A stretch of 64,000 nt of DNA from Arthrobacter sp. FB24 (GCF_000196235.1 NC_008541.1:1984001-2048000); one strand, 5' to 3'. Shown: positions 7,934 through 15,785, numbered from the stretch's first letter. Notes: generated from the letters alone by a model not told the origin. Translations and numbers: made by a program.

Positions 7934-9606
7934 GAGATGTTTTCCTTCGACGCGGTTCCTGCGGAGTGTTCGGTGCGTTTGGCCAGCAGCTCGTCATAGG
8001 CGCTGATCGCCGGGAGCGGCCGCTTGTCTGGAGGGAGCCCGGCGATGACCGCCGCCGGGTCCATCAGCCGGCGCTGGGTCAGGCTGACAACTCGTTGCAC
8101 TTTCGCTTCAGCATGAGCACCGCGATGACGGTCAGGACGGGACCCACCAGCAGGGATGCTGGAGGCATGTCGGCGGCCTTCAACCGCCACGACGTCGGCA
8201 CTGACGGCACCTACTCCAAGGGCTGCGGTGATCCCTGCCTCGATGTCTTCGGCTTCCATCGATCGGTGCAGCAGCAGGACGTCAATCAGTTCACGGGTCC
8301 CCGCGGCATCACCGTTGACCCTGCGCGAGGCAGACCAGAAGGCGTCATGGGCGCTGGTGAAAGCACCCGACTCCCGCGCCCTGGCCAAAGCAGTGGAACC
8401 AGGCAAAGCGCCGGGCTTGGTCTTGAGGACCTCCAGATAATGGTCCAACTGGACCGACTGCCCGCCCTTGGCAATAATCCGCTGGTGCCGGGCCGCCACC
8501 GCGCGGCCGTCGAACACCACAACTTCGGATGCCCGCAATGAAACCCGGACCCGCCGACCGATGAACCGTGCTGGCACCGAGTACTTCACCATCCGCACGG
8601 TGATCATTGAGGACCGGTCCACTCTCGGGTTCAACACCAGACCGGGATCGAACTCGTCGGCCGGCAACGGTGCCAGGAACGGGCGCTCGGCGGCGAAGTC
8701 CTGGCCGATAGTGCGGATCCTGCCATCAATCCGCCGCTGATCGTCTTGAACCTCCCGGCTCCGGATCCAGTCGTTGAGCTCATCAAGGGACCTCGCCACG
8801 GGCATCGGGGTCAGCCGGTTGCGGCGGAACCAGCCCACCTCGCCCTCGACCCCGCCTTTCTCGTGAGCGCCGGCAAGACCTGGCTGGCAATAAAAGGCAT
8901 CAAATCCATAGAACGAGCGAAACAACACCCACCGGTCATTCTCCAGGCGGTTCCGCCCCTGACCGAACACCACGGCCCTGACGGCACTGGTGAGGTTGTC
9001 ATAGCGGATATGTTTGACCGGCACGCCGCCGATCTCGTTGAACGCCTCGACGTGGCCTTCCAGAAACGCTTCCTGGGCCTGGGTGGGGTAAATCCGGTGG
9101 ATGGCTTTGCCGGAGTGAGAAAGCCGGAAGATGAACATGTGGCATTTCGTCTTTACCCCGTCCAGCACGATCCAGACTTCACCGAAGTCCACTTCCGCTT
9201 CCGCGCCCGGGGCGTGCTCCTGAGGAACAAATACCTCAACCCGGCGGCCGGCCTCCACATCGATCTGCGCCCGGCGGACCCGAACGTAGTCACGCACCGT
9301 CGAATACGACAACTCGTCCGCTCCATGCTCCTCGATGAGCCGGGCAAGAATCCTCCGGGCAGTGTGACGCTGCTTCCTCGGCGCCGTCGTGTCCTCGACG
9401 AGCATGGCGTCGATCGTCGGTTTATAAGGATCAAGCCGCGGCGAGGACCGTACAGGAGTTTTACGCTCTGGCGGGACCGGGGAACTTAACGCCTTACGCA
9501 CGGTTTTCCGCGCCACCTGGTGCCTGCGGGCAAGCTCCCGGATTGACGCGCCCTCCACCCGGGCATCCCTCCGAATCTGCGCGAACAACTCCACTCTTGA
9601 CCCCAT
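7930..9606 (-). CDS. istA: IS21-family transposase IstA
   Basis: A 558-residue DDE transposase. An N-terminal helix-turn-helix (SIRELARRHQVARKTVRKAL, about residues 19-38) is followed by an rve integrase core. Candidate catalytic residues are Asp in VDFGEVW, Asp in IRYDNLTSAV and Glu in EKGGVEGEVGW. A C-terminal beta-rich region carries the usual VPARFIGRRVRV-type segment. The gene begins about 145 bases inside the right end of the element and is intact, so the element may still be mobile. Confidence 0.95.
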   Translation of the reverse strand: MGSRVELFAQIRRDARVEGASIRELARRHQVARKTVRKALSSPVPPERKTPVRSSPRLDPYKPTIDAMLVEDTTAPRKQRHTARRILARLIEEHGADELSYSTVRDYVRVRRAQIDVEAGRRVEVFVPQEHAPGAEAEVDFGEVWIVLDGVKTKCHMFIFRLSHSGKAIHRIYPTQAQEAFLEGHVEAFNEIGGVPVKHIRYDNLTSAVRAVVFGQGRNRLENDRWVLFRSFYGFDAFYCQPGLAGAHEKGGVEGEVGWFRRNRLTPMPVARSLDELNDWIRSREVQDDQRRIDGRIRTIGQDFAAERPFLAPLPADEFDPGLVLNPRVDRSSMITVRMVKYSVPARFIGRRVRVSLRASEVVVFDGRAVAARHQRIIAKGGQSVQLDHYLEVLKTKPGALPGSTALARARESGAFTSAHDAFWSASRRVNGDAAGTRELIDVLLLHRSMEAEDIEAGITAALGVGAVSADVVAVEGRRHASSIPAGGSRPDRHRGAHAEAKVQRVVSLTQRRLMDPAAVIAGLPPDKRPLPAISAYDELLAKRTEHSAGTASKENIS

Positions 9607-9654
9607 CCCGGCCCTCCCGTCGTCGATCCAACACTGGATGGATCAACGTTCACA

Positions 9655-9685
9655 GGTGGGTACCATTCAAGCCGTCATTAGGTTC
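9655..9685. repeat. Internal subterminal repeat at the right end (second transposase-binding site)
   Basis: A diverged direct copy of the right terminal repeat (GGTGGGTACC followed by a similar GCCGTC...TAGG stretch), offset by 44 bp from the terminal copy at 9699. IS21 elements commonly have multiple subterminal repeats bound by IstA. The left end appears to lack this second copy. Confidence 0.65.
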
Positions 9686-9698
9686 GGCATGTCCGGCT

Positions 9699-9737
9699 GG
9701 TGGGTACCGTTCGGGCCGTCCTAGTGGGCTCCGATCA
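9699..9737. repeat. Right terminal inverted repeat of the IS21-type element
   Basis: An exact 39-bp reverse complement of the left repeat at 4882-4920. It starts GGTGGGTACC and ends GGCTCCGATCA on the plus strand. Confidence 0.9.
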
Positions 9738-10323
9738 GACTGTCATACTCACGCACCGCCCCGGCGGCGCACAGGAGGTCGTGTAGTAGATCAAACTCGC
9801 TTCGCGTGAGCTCCAGCGCTTCCCCTGCAAGCTCGGCCGTCCGGCTTTTGGAGTTTAATGACAGCCCGTTGTGCTGCAGGACGCCCTCGCGCCGGTCGGC
9901 AACGGTTGAATGTGCCGGTGCTGCCGAAGTTGGCTCCTTGCCGGTCGGGTTGTGCCGCGGCCGGCGCATCATGGCTGCGATCCGGGCCCGCACTTCCCGG
10001 GGGCGGAACGGTTTGGTGATGTAGTCGTCCGCTCCGGCATGCAGTGCGGTCAACACGTCCGGCTCCTCGGTCCTGCCGGTAAGCATCATCACGTAGGCGT
10101 GGCTGAACTGGCGGATGCGCCGTAGAACTTCAAAGCCGTCGATGTCCGGCAGGCCAACATCCAATGTCACGATATTCGCCTGCTTATCCCTAACGACTTC
10201 CACTCCCTCGCGGCCGCTCGAGGCCGAGTGCACCTCGAACCCTGCCTGAAGGAGCACCGCCTCCAGAAGGTTCCGCATATCATCGTCGTCTTCAATGACG
10301 ACAGCCACGCCTAAATCACTCAT
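9721..10323 (-). pseudogene. N-terminal fragment of response regulator 2 (receiver domain), truncated by the IS21 element
   Basis: From ATG 10323, preceded by GTGGGGG, the frame encodes a complete receiver domain (EDDDD, DVGLPDIDG, TGRTEEP, ITKPFRP), the linker and the first strands of the winged helix. After GAV it runs into the transposon end and stops at 9721. The missing 73 codons survive at 4649-4867. The product would be a receiver with a broken DNA-binding domain (200 residues). It could still accept phosphate and so compete with the intact paralog, but it cannot be a normal transcription factor. Confidence 0.9.
9752..9756. repeat. 5-bp target-site duplication, right copy
   Basis: CGCAC directly after the element's TCA end; it matches 4863-4867. 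Confidence 0.85.
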
Positions 10324-10390
10324 GGCCCCCACTTTGTTACGGGGCCAATTTTCCCTATCAGCCCAGTACCGACAAGAAATCAACCTCATC

Positions 10391-10403
10391 TTCCAAGCTA
10401 CAA
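10391..10403 (-). promoter_or_regulatory. Shared 13-mer upstream of response regulator 2
   Basis: TTCCAAGCTACAA, identical to 1494-1506 and at the same 68-base distance from its regulator start. It is a probable conserved promoter or autoregulatory element of the duplicated regulators. Confidence 0.4.
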
Positions 10404-10604
10404 CGCCATACCGGCTTTGTGTAACCTTTCCCCGCATCGCAGAATGAACATTGTTCAAATATGTTTACGCTGTCACCGCCAACATCCTGCGGGGTGTTGC
10501 TTGAAACGCCGCTCGAGTCGTACAGGCTGCGGTCGGCTTTTCGCATGGCGAAGCAGATGATTTATCCCATTATCAACCGGCATTGAGCTGAAGATTTATT
10601 CTGT

Positions 10605-10620
10605 GTCACATTTTAGTGAC
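10605..10620. promoter_or_regulatory. GTCAC-N6-GTGAC dyad upstream of the STAS-like gene
   Basis: A perfect 5-bp inverted repeat with an AT-rich six-base centre, about 65 bases before the preferred start codon. It is a candidate operator. Its presence argues against using the GTG at 10603 as the start. Confidence 0.35.
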
Positions 10621-10683
10621 TCAGGTGTAAAGTTATATCGTAGCTATTCTCGGCCGGTTGACCTTCGTTGGTTCCCGGCGGAA

Positions 10684-11088
10684 ATGAGTCTGAAGGCAGT
10701 GCGGGGGGTGGAGGAATCGGAGGTCCTGATTGGGGAAACCAAGGGCACAATCGGACTGGCAGCCGGTATTCTCCACCTGCGGTGGGCCCCCGGTCAGTCC
10801 ATCAACGAGGAAGATGCCCTCGCCGCCATGACAGCGGCCCGGAAGATATGCGGGAGCCAACGTTATCCCCTGCTTGTCACTTTGGCCGCGCCAGTTTGGC
10901 TAAGTTGCAGAGCGCGGAAGGTTCTTACTCGTCCGGGACCGGCCACCCGGATCGCCCTGCTGGGGTCATCACCGGTTGACGCCGTGATGGCCAAATTCTT
11001 TCTGGCCGGCAACTCCCTGCCCTGCCCGGCACGGTACTTCACGTCAGCTGACAAGGCCGCGGCCTGGCGTAGAGACATGGCCCGATGA
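10684..11088 (+). CDS. STAS/SpoIIAA-like protein (DUF7793-type)
   Basis: A 134-residue soluble protein from ATG 10684. The frame is also open from GTG 10603, but those bases include a GTCAC-N6-GTGAC dyad and lack domain character, so the later start is preferred. A beta strand GTIGLAAGILHLRWAPGQ opens a SpoIIAA/STAS-like alpha-beta fold, with a later IALLGSSPVDAVMAKFFL segment and a C-terminal YFTSADKAAAW helix. Proteins of this type are common in Arthrobacter genomes and are suspected regulatory partners. The location next to c-di-GMP and two-component genes is consistent with that. The biochemical function is unknown. Confidence 0.65.
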   Translation: MSLKAVRGVEESEVLIGETKGTIGLAAGILHLRWAPGQSINEEDALAAMTAARKICGSQRYPLLVTLAAPVWLSCRARKVLTRPGPATRIALLGSSPVDAVMAKFFLAGNSLPCPARYFTSADKAAAWRRDMAR

Positions 11089-11235
11089 GAACGGTACCAG
11101 GTCTGCACACCCGCATGGATTGTCGGTGGAGGCAGCCGCGGTCTTTCCCGGCATCCCGTCCTGACAGGGACCTGAGCCAACACTCAACACGGCGGCCGGA
11201 AACGGAAGCGCCCAACACGAAAGGGATGCCGGCAC

Positions 11236-11448
11236 GTGGACGAAGACCATGCGACCCCGCAAAACGACCGCCTCAGTTCGCTGGCGGTCCAACTCGATGA
11301 CGTTCTCACCCGGTTGGAGTCCGCCCTGGGCGGCCGGCCATTGTTTGTGGTGGAGAAGATCGTTGCTCAGGAGTTACGCCGGTCCATTCCGGGCGCTAGA
11401 TTCAGCAAGGAAGATATCAGGCGATGGTCGGCAGAGATGTCCAGCTGA
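11236..11448 (+). CDS. Small hypothetical protein (70 aa)
   Basis: A GTG start with AAAGGG upstream opens a 70-residue soluble, charged, mostly helical protein (LAVQLDDVLTRLESALGG, then SKEDIRRWSAEMS). It has no transmembrane segment and no motif I recognise. It lies about 150 bases downstream of the STAS-like gene on the same strand and convergent with the GGDEF-EAL gene. Codon use matches the neighbours, so it is probably real. Confidence 0.5.
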   Translation: MDEDHATPQNDRLSSLAVQLDDVLTRLESALGGRPLFVVEKIVAQELRRSIPGARFSKEDIRRWSAEMSS

Positions 11449-11717
11449 AGGTACCCGGGGCGCTTTCCTCACTGGCGACGTCCTCTGGAACTAGTGATGC
11501 AGGCAGGCACTCTTCGCAGCACTTGTACGTATCGGGCATAGCGCTCTTCCAGTTCGGAGGGAGCTCCGCAGCACGGAACCCCGGAAGCCTTGTCGGGAGC
11601 AAGCGTTATCCTCAGGGCAAGATGCTCCTCCGGCCGAACATGGTCCCCTGAGCTGCGGATGCGTTGACGGGCGTTCTGCAGGAGATCCTGCCGACGGCCC
11701 TGCCTTTGATGACTTGT

Positions 11718-14189
11718 CTATCGGGAATCCCGACGAAGGATTGCGTCGGGAAGGGCCGCCGCCAGCCATGCCGGGACACGCTCAGCCGGCAGGGGTTTGC
11801 TCCACAGGAAGCCTTGGGCGAGGGGTACGCGCAGACGGCGAAGTTCGGAAAGCTGGTCCTGGGTTTCCACCCCTTCCGCTATCACCCCGAGGTCCAGGCT
11901 TCCGGCCATGCCGAGGACGAGTTCGATAATGGTCGCGCCGTGAGGGTCGTTTCCGAGTTCTTCAACGAAAGTGCGATCTATTTTCAATGTCCGGGCTGAG
12001 AGCCACTTCAAATAACTCAAGGATGAGTACCCGGTGCCGAAATCATCGATGGAGAGCCCGACGCCAAGGCGGGAGAGCCGGTGCAGGGTTTCCTTGGGCA
12101 GGTCCGGCTGGTCCATCAGCACCGTTTCAGTGACTTCCAAGTGGACCGCAGCTGGGTCAATGCCGGCGGCGAGGATGGCCGCTTCCACAAGATCCGGGAA
12201 GTCCTTCGCCACGAGCTGGCGACCGGAAACATTCACTGCCGCGGAAAAGTTCTCCGCGCCACACAGCTCCCTCCGCCATTCCTGTACCTGGCGGAAGGCC
12301 TCCTCCAGGACCCACGTGCCAATGGGGAGGATCAGGCCCGTCTCCTCGGCAACCGGAATGAACGTATCAGGCGGGATCGAACCGTGAACCGGATGGTGCC
12401 ATCGCAGCAACGCCTCAAAACCGACAGGGGTTTCGGTGGCGATCTCGATGATTGGCTGGTAGTTGAGGGAGAGCTCACCGCGGCCCAGGGCCAGCCTCAG
12501 ATCGGATTCAAGGTCCAGCCTACCTGCGGCACTCCCGGTCATCCGCACGTCATAGACCGCAGAGGAATCACCCCCTGCTGATTTGGCCCGGTACATCGCA
12601 GAATCTGCTCCCTGCAGCATCAATTCGGCCGTGTCCTCCGCGCCCGCCAATGCGATGCCGATGCTGACATTCAGGTAAATCCTGCGCCCGTCGACCTCGA
12701 AGGGAAGGCGGGTGGATTCCCGGATCCGTTCAGCCAGCACCTTGGCACCACGCATCAGGAGGTTCTCGCAGACCACGACGAATTCATCGCCCCCGAACCG
12801 GGCCACCGTATCGCCGGCTCTCACCGCGGCCTTCAGCCGTTCTCCCAGCAGTATGAGTATCGTGTCACCGGCTCCATGGCCGATGCCGTCATTGATCAGT
12901 TTGAACCGATCCACGTCGACGAACATCACCACCGGCCGGGAGGCCCGGTCCAGACAGCCCTGGAGTACCTCGGTGACCATGTATCGGTTCGGCAGGCCGG
13001 TCAGGGCGTCATGGCGGGCCCGCCACTCCAGAATCTGCTCTGCGTTCTTCCGCTCAGTGATGTCCAAGACAGTGTCCAGGAACCGGAGAGGTCTGCCGTC
13101 CGGACTCTTAGCGCTCCGGATCCGTGAATGCAGCCACCTCAGCTCGCCGTCCCCCTTCAGGATCCGGTATTCAAAATCCGCGGAGTCCGCCCCGTTCTCC
13201 AGGCTCTTCCACACTTGGCGAACCAGGTCCTGGTCCTCCGGGTGCGTCAGCCCCAGCATCGCCTCGCGGGTATCCAATGCGTTATCCGCCCGTCCGATGA
13301 TCCGGGAAAACTCCTCCGAATGCCACGTCTCACCGGTTGCCACAATGTACTCGATGCTTCCGACGTGGGCCATCTCCTGGGCGGCCAGAAGTCGTTCACG
13401 CTCGGCCGCAGCTGCTGCCTTCAGCCGCTGAATCTCGGTGACGTCCCTGGCAATCGCTGAAGCACCCACCTGGGCGCCATCCGGACCATAAACAGGAGAT
13501 ACGGTCAGCTCCACGTCGATCAACGACCCGTCCCTGCAGCGCCAGCGCGCGTGCACCCCGGTGACGAACGTTCCGCCGCCAATGCGTGCTGCGACGTCAC
13601 TGTCGAAACCGGACGCATCACGGGTAGTCAGCAGGCGGTAGCTCTGCCCTACAGCCTCCCGGGAACTCCAGCCGAACATTCGGGTGGCCCCGGCGTTCCA
13701 GCTCGTAATAGCCCCGGTGAGATCAGCGCCGATGATCGCATCCCCTGAAGATTCCACCATCGCTGAGAGCCGCCGCAGGATCGCCTCACTGTGCTTACGG
13801 TCCGTGATGTCCTTCGAAATGGCCACCACCGCCACCGGCACCGTGTGCCGGCCGCGAATCGGGCTGACCGTAGCATGCACCGGGAAGTCACGGCCCGTAC
13901 GGTGCCGCATCCAGAGCTCACCGGCCCAGTCCCGGCCATGGGCGAGTGTCTCCGCGATCTCCTGAACGGTGGCCCGCTGCCCTGGCGGCTCAGCTCCGCC
14001 GATAATTCCGAGATCAGTAATCTTCATCCCCAGCGCGTCCCCGGGGCGGAGCCCGTAGAGCCGCTCCGACGCGCGGTTCCAGTACGTAATCCTCCACTGC
14101 TCGTCCATGCCAATAACTGACTGCCCAATTTCATCAAGCAGCAGTGACTGCATTATCAGATCATCATGATGCTCCTGAGCCATTGACAT
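11718..14189 (-). CDS. Multi-PAS GGDEF-EAL cyclic-di-GMP signalling protein
   Basis: An 823-residue cytoplasmic protein. Three PAS/PAC modules occupy about residues 15-385, with internal repeats of the type ITYWNRAS and ITSWNAGA. A GGDEF domain (about 390-560) carries an intact RFGGDEF active-site motif. A C-terminal EAL domain (about 570-815) contains FEALLRWHHP, NVSGRQL, DDFGTGYSSL and IAEGVET. Both cyclase and phosphodiesterase signatures look intact, so it may be bifunctional or switch with PAS input. No transmembrane segment is visible. It closes the signalling block and reads away from the scar region at 14.2-16.3 kb. Confidence 0.93.
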   Translation of the reverse strand: MSMAQEHHDDLIMQSLLLDEIGQSVIGMDEQWRITYWNRASERLYGLRPGDALGMKITDLGIIGGAEPPGQRATVQEIAETLAHGRDWAGELWMRHRTGRDFPVHATVSPIRGRHTVPVAVVAISKDITDRKHSEAILRRLSAMVESSGDAIIGADLTGAITSWNAGATRMFGWSSREAVGQSYRLLTTRDASGFDSDVAARIGGGTFVTGVHARWRCRDGSLIDVELTVSPVYGPDGAQVGASAIARDVTEIQRLKAAAAAERERLLAAQEMAHVGSIEYIVATGETWHSEEFSRIIGRADNALDTREAMLGLTHPEDQDLVRQVWKSLENGADSADFEYRILKGDGELRWLHSRIRSAKSPDGRPLRFLDTVLDITERKNAEQILEWRARHDALTGLPNRYMVTEVLQGCLDRASRPVVMFVDVDRFKLINDGIGHGAGDTILILLGERLKAAVRAGDTVARFGGDEFVVVCENLLMRGAKVLAERIRESTRLPFEVDGRRIYLNVSIGIALAGAEDTAELMLQGADSAMYRAKSAGGDSSAVYDVRMTGSAAGRLDLESDLRLALGRGELSLNYQPIIEIATETPVGFEALLRWHHPVHGSIPPDTFIPVAEETGLILPIGTWVLEEAFRQVQEWRRELCGAENFSAAVNVSGRQLVAKDFPDLVEAAILAAGIDPAAVHLEVTETVLMDQPDLPKETLHRLSRLGVGLSIDDFGTGYSSLSYLKWLSARTLKIDRTFVEELGNDPHGATIIELVLGMAGSLDLGVIAEGVETQDQLSELRRLRVPLAQGFLWSKPLPAERVPAWLAAALPDAILRRDSR

Positions 14190-14472
14190 CCCCCCGGACG
14201 GCCGCAGTTAGTAGGCACTGCCCTTCACGTCACCGGTGTCGGGAGTACGTGCCATTCTGAGGTGTAGCCTAGCCGGGACTTGCGGCTGCGCCTATAGATG
14301 TAGGGGTGTTCCTGCAGTCGACCCAAACCGCGGGATTCCGGGTTTTCGTCGGCCGATTACCTTGAGACAGACCGCCGGGTTCCGGCAGACGCGGAGGTGC
14401 CCAGGGCAGCTCCCGTGCAAGCGGGCGAGCTCGACCGGCCAAGAGTCTAGAGCAGTGCCTCAGCGTCCGGTA

Positions 14473-15006
14473 TCACTGCATGCAGGCGAGGTTTGGTTCT
14501 ACGCCCGGGACGAAGTCGGGGCGTCGAAGGGGCTCAGGGCGTGGGCTGGGGCCGGTCAGGTCGATGGGCAACTGGATCGATGTGCGGGAGCCCGGGCTGT
14601 GGTGGTGGGCGGTGAACTCGTCGAGGAACGATTGGAGCAGGTCGACGTGCTGACGGGAGTCGGCAACGTGCTCGGCGTAGGAGGAGAGGACACTTGGGTC
14701 TGTGCGGCCTGGACGAGCTCGGGGTGGCGTAGACCGTGCCGGGCTGCGTCTAGCCAAAGGGCCGTTCGTGTCGGGGAGTCGCTCGTGAATCTCCTCTCGC
14801 ACGCCCGACTGCCCGATGATCGCGACCGCCAACGCAGCCGCGGAGCGCGCGGTGCGAGGGAGCGCGTCGAGGACACGCAGCTCCATCCAGCCGCGGGGAG
14901 GGATTGGAGGGAAGAGCGTCGTGAGGTGATACCAGAAGTCGTCGTTGGTTGGCCACCCCATCTCGTGCCCCGGGATGTTCGTCGGTTTCCAACAAAAGGG
15001 CCGCAC
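14473..15006 (-). pseudogene. egtA: Frameshifted 3' remnant of a glutamate-cysteine ligase-like gene (EgtA type)
   Basis: The frame reading from 15006 contains GWPTNDDFWYHLTTLFPP followed by a GWMELRVLDALP-like segment, the signature of the C-terminal half of actinobacterial EgtA. Around 14785 the similarity jumps to another frame (LWLDAARHGLRHPELVQAA) and then returns to the first (SSYAEHVADSRQHVDLLQSF). There are therefore two compensating frameshifts. The N-terminal two thirds with the ATP-grasp-like catalytic core are absent. EgtA normally makes gamma-glutamylcysteine for ergothioneine. This copy cannot, and no egtB, egtC or egtD lies nearby. It is a decayed fragment next to a tRNA relic. 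Confidence 0.75.
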
Positions 15007-15135
15007 CGTACTACGATGCTTAGCCGGCGCCGGTCCGTTTCCGGACCCCTGCGCATCGTGTTCGACCGGAATCCCGCCCTGCCTGTGCGGCCGTCTAGCA
15101 GCCCGGTTGGGGTCGCCGAAGTAGACAAAAAGAGG

Positions 15136-15154
15136 GTGTGCACAATGTGCACAC
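15136..15154. repeat. 19-bp perfect palindrome, copy A
   Basis: GTGTGCACA-A-TGTGCACAC: nine-base arms around a single central base, with three further pairing bases outside one mismatch. The same palindrome, differing only in the central base, recurs at 15618. It is probably a protein-binding or recombination site. Confidence 0.6.
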
Positions 15155-15245
15155 TCTCGGCTTTGGATCAGGTCGTACTGGTGGCGGACTGGGTCGAATT
15201 CCGCATGTTTTCGGGACTTCCCAGTGTTTGCAAGGGCTGGAGTCC

Positions 15246-15267
15246 GGTTCGAGTCCCACCTCGGGCA
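15246..15267 (+). pseudogene. 3'-end fragment of a tRNA gene (attachment-site relic)
   Basis: The bases GGTTCGAGTCCCACC followed by TCGGGCA are the T-loop, the 3' half of the T-stem, and the 3' acceptor strand plus discriminator A of a tRNA, most like a tRNA-Leu with a GCCCGAG acceptor. The 5' half of the tRNA is absent: the preceding bases cannot form the T-stem. A terminator follows directly, as after a genuine tRNA. This is the typical footprint left by integrases that use the 3' end of a tRNA as the attachment site. Confidence 0.6.
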
Positions 15268-15273
15268 CGCATA

Positions 15274-15300
15274 ACCCCTCGTCAGAGGGGTTTTTGCTTT
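15274..15300 (+). terminator. Rho-independent terminator behind the tRNA fragment
   Basis: ACCCCTC, a four-base loop, GAGGGGT, then TTTTGCTTT. A short strong stem with a T-tract on the plus strand. Confidence 0.75.
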
Positions 15301-15483
15301 AATGTGTGGACATTGACCCTGGTCGGGTCCCTCTGACGTGGTCCGCGGTCTGTGCCTGGCGCCGCGGTCGCCTATTCGGTTGTGTGGGTGGTGGGGTCAG
15401 GACCCTGGCTGGTGGGCCCTCCGCCTGCCGGAATCTAGGGGTACGGTGGTCCTTTCTTTCTCTTTCCGGCCGCCAGTTGTTGG

Positions 15484-15532
15484 CCTTCACTCATTCATGG
15501 CCAGTAATTGTGGTGACGACATGACCAAGCGG
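15484..15532. repeat. 49-bp imperfect direct repeat, copy 1
   Basis: It shares CCTTCAC, TTCATG, CGACATGAC and GCGG at the same offsets with 15691-15739. Confidence 0.45.
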
Positions 15533-15617
15533 AACTTTCTTCGAGGATCACCCTCGGATTGCTGCTTCTGCGAGCCAGGTAGAGGCCGCTCATCGCGTGT
15601 TTGTCCGGCCAAAGGGC

Positions 15618-15636
15618 GTGTGCACATTGTGCACAC
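15618..15636. repeat. 19-bp perfect palindrome, copy B
   Basis: GTGTGCACA-T-TGTGCACAC, identical to the copy at 15136 except for the central base. A further half-site, TGTGCAC, follows at about 15640. Confidence 0.6.
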
Positions 15637-15690
15637 CTTTGTGCACGCCGGCTTTTTGACCCGCATTTTGATCCCTTCCTCATGGGTCTG

Positions 15691-15739
15691 CCTTCACCAG
15701 TTCATGCAGGTCTCTTTTGCAGGCGACATGACTTTGCGG
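15691..15739. repeat. 49-bp imperfect direct repeat, copy 2
   Basis: The partner of 15484-15532, 207 bp downstream. Confidence 0.45.
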
Positions 15740-15760
15740 CACGGATCGTCGGTGTCGGTG

Positions 15761-15785
15761 GACGTTCCCGTTTAGCGGGAACGTC
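15761..15785. repeat. Perfect 10-bp hairpin
   Basis: GACGTTCCCG, loop TTTAG, CGGGAACGTC. There is no T-tract, so it is not a standard terminator; it could be an operator or a structural element. Confidence 0.45.

Larger units (their letters stand above)
4868..9751. mobile_element. IS21-family transposon carrying merR-merA cargo (4,884 bp)
   Basis: The element is bounded by TGA...TCA ends, a 39-bp perfect inverted repeat (4882-4920 against 9699-9737) and a CGCAC target duplication. It encodes IstA and IstB as an overlapping pair reading leftward from the right end, the normal IS21 plan. Between istB and the left end it carries about 2.2 kb with a divergent mercury-type regulator and a mercuric reductase. 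No second istAB copy or second internal end is visible, so this is one unit rather than a composite transposon with two IS copies. It sits inside a response regulator gene, so the insertion is secondary and could be fairly recent. Passenger genes inside a single IS21-type unit are, to my knowledge, uncommon. Confidence 0.9.

Noticed and set aside
8746..9489. Long plus-strand frame (247 codons) opposite istA
   Set aside because: It is antisense to a well-supported transposase with intact motifs and shows no family features; it is a GC-driven shadow frame.
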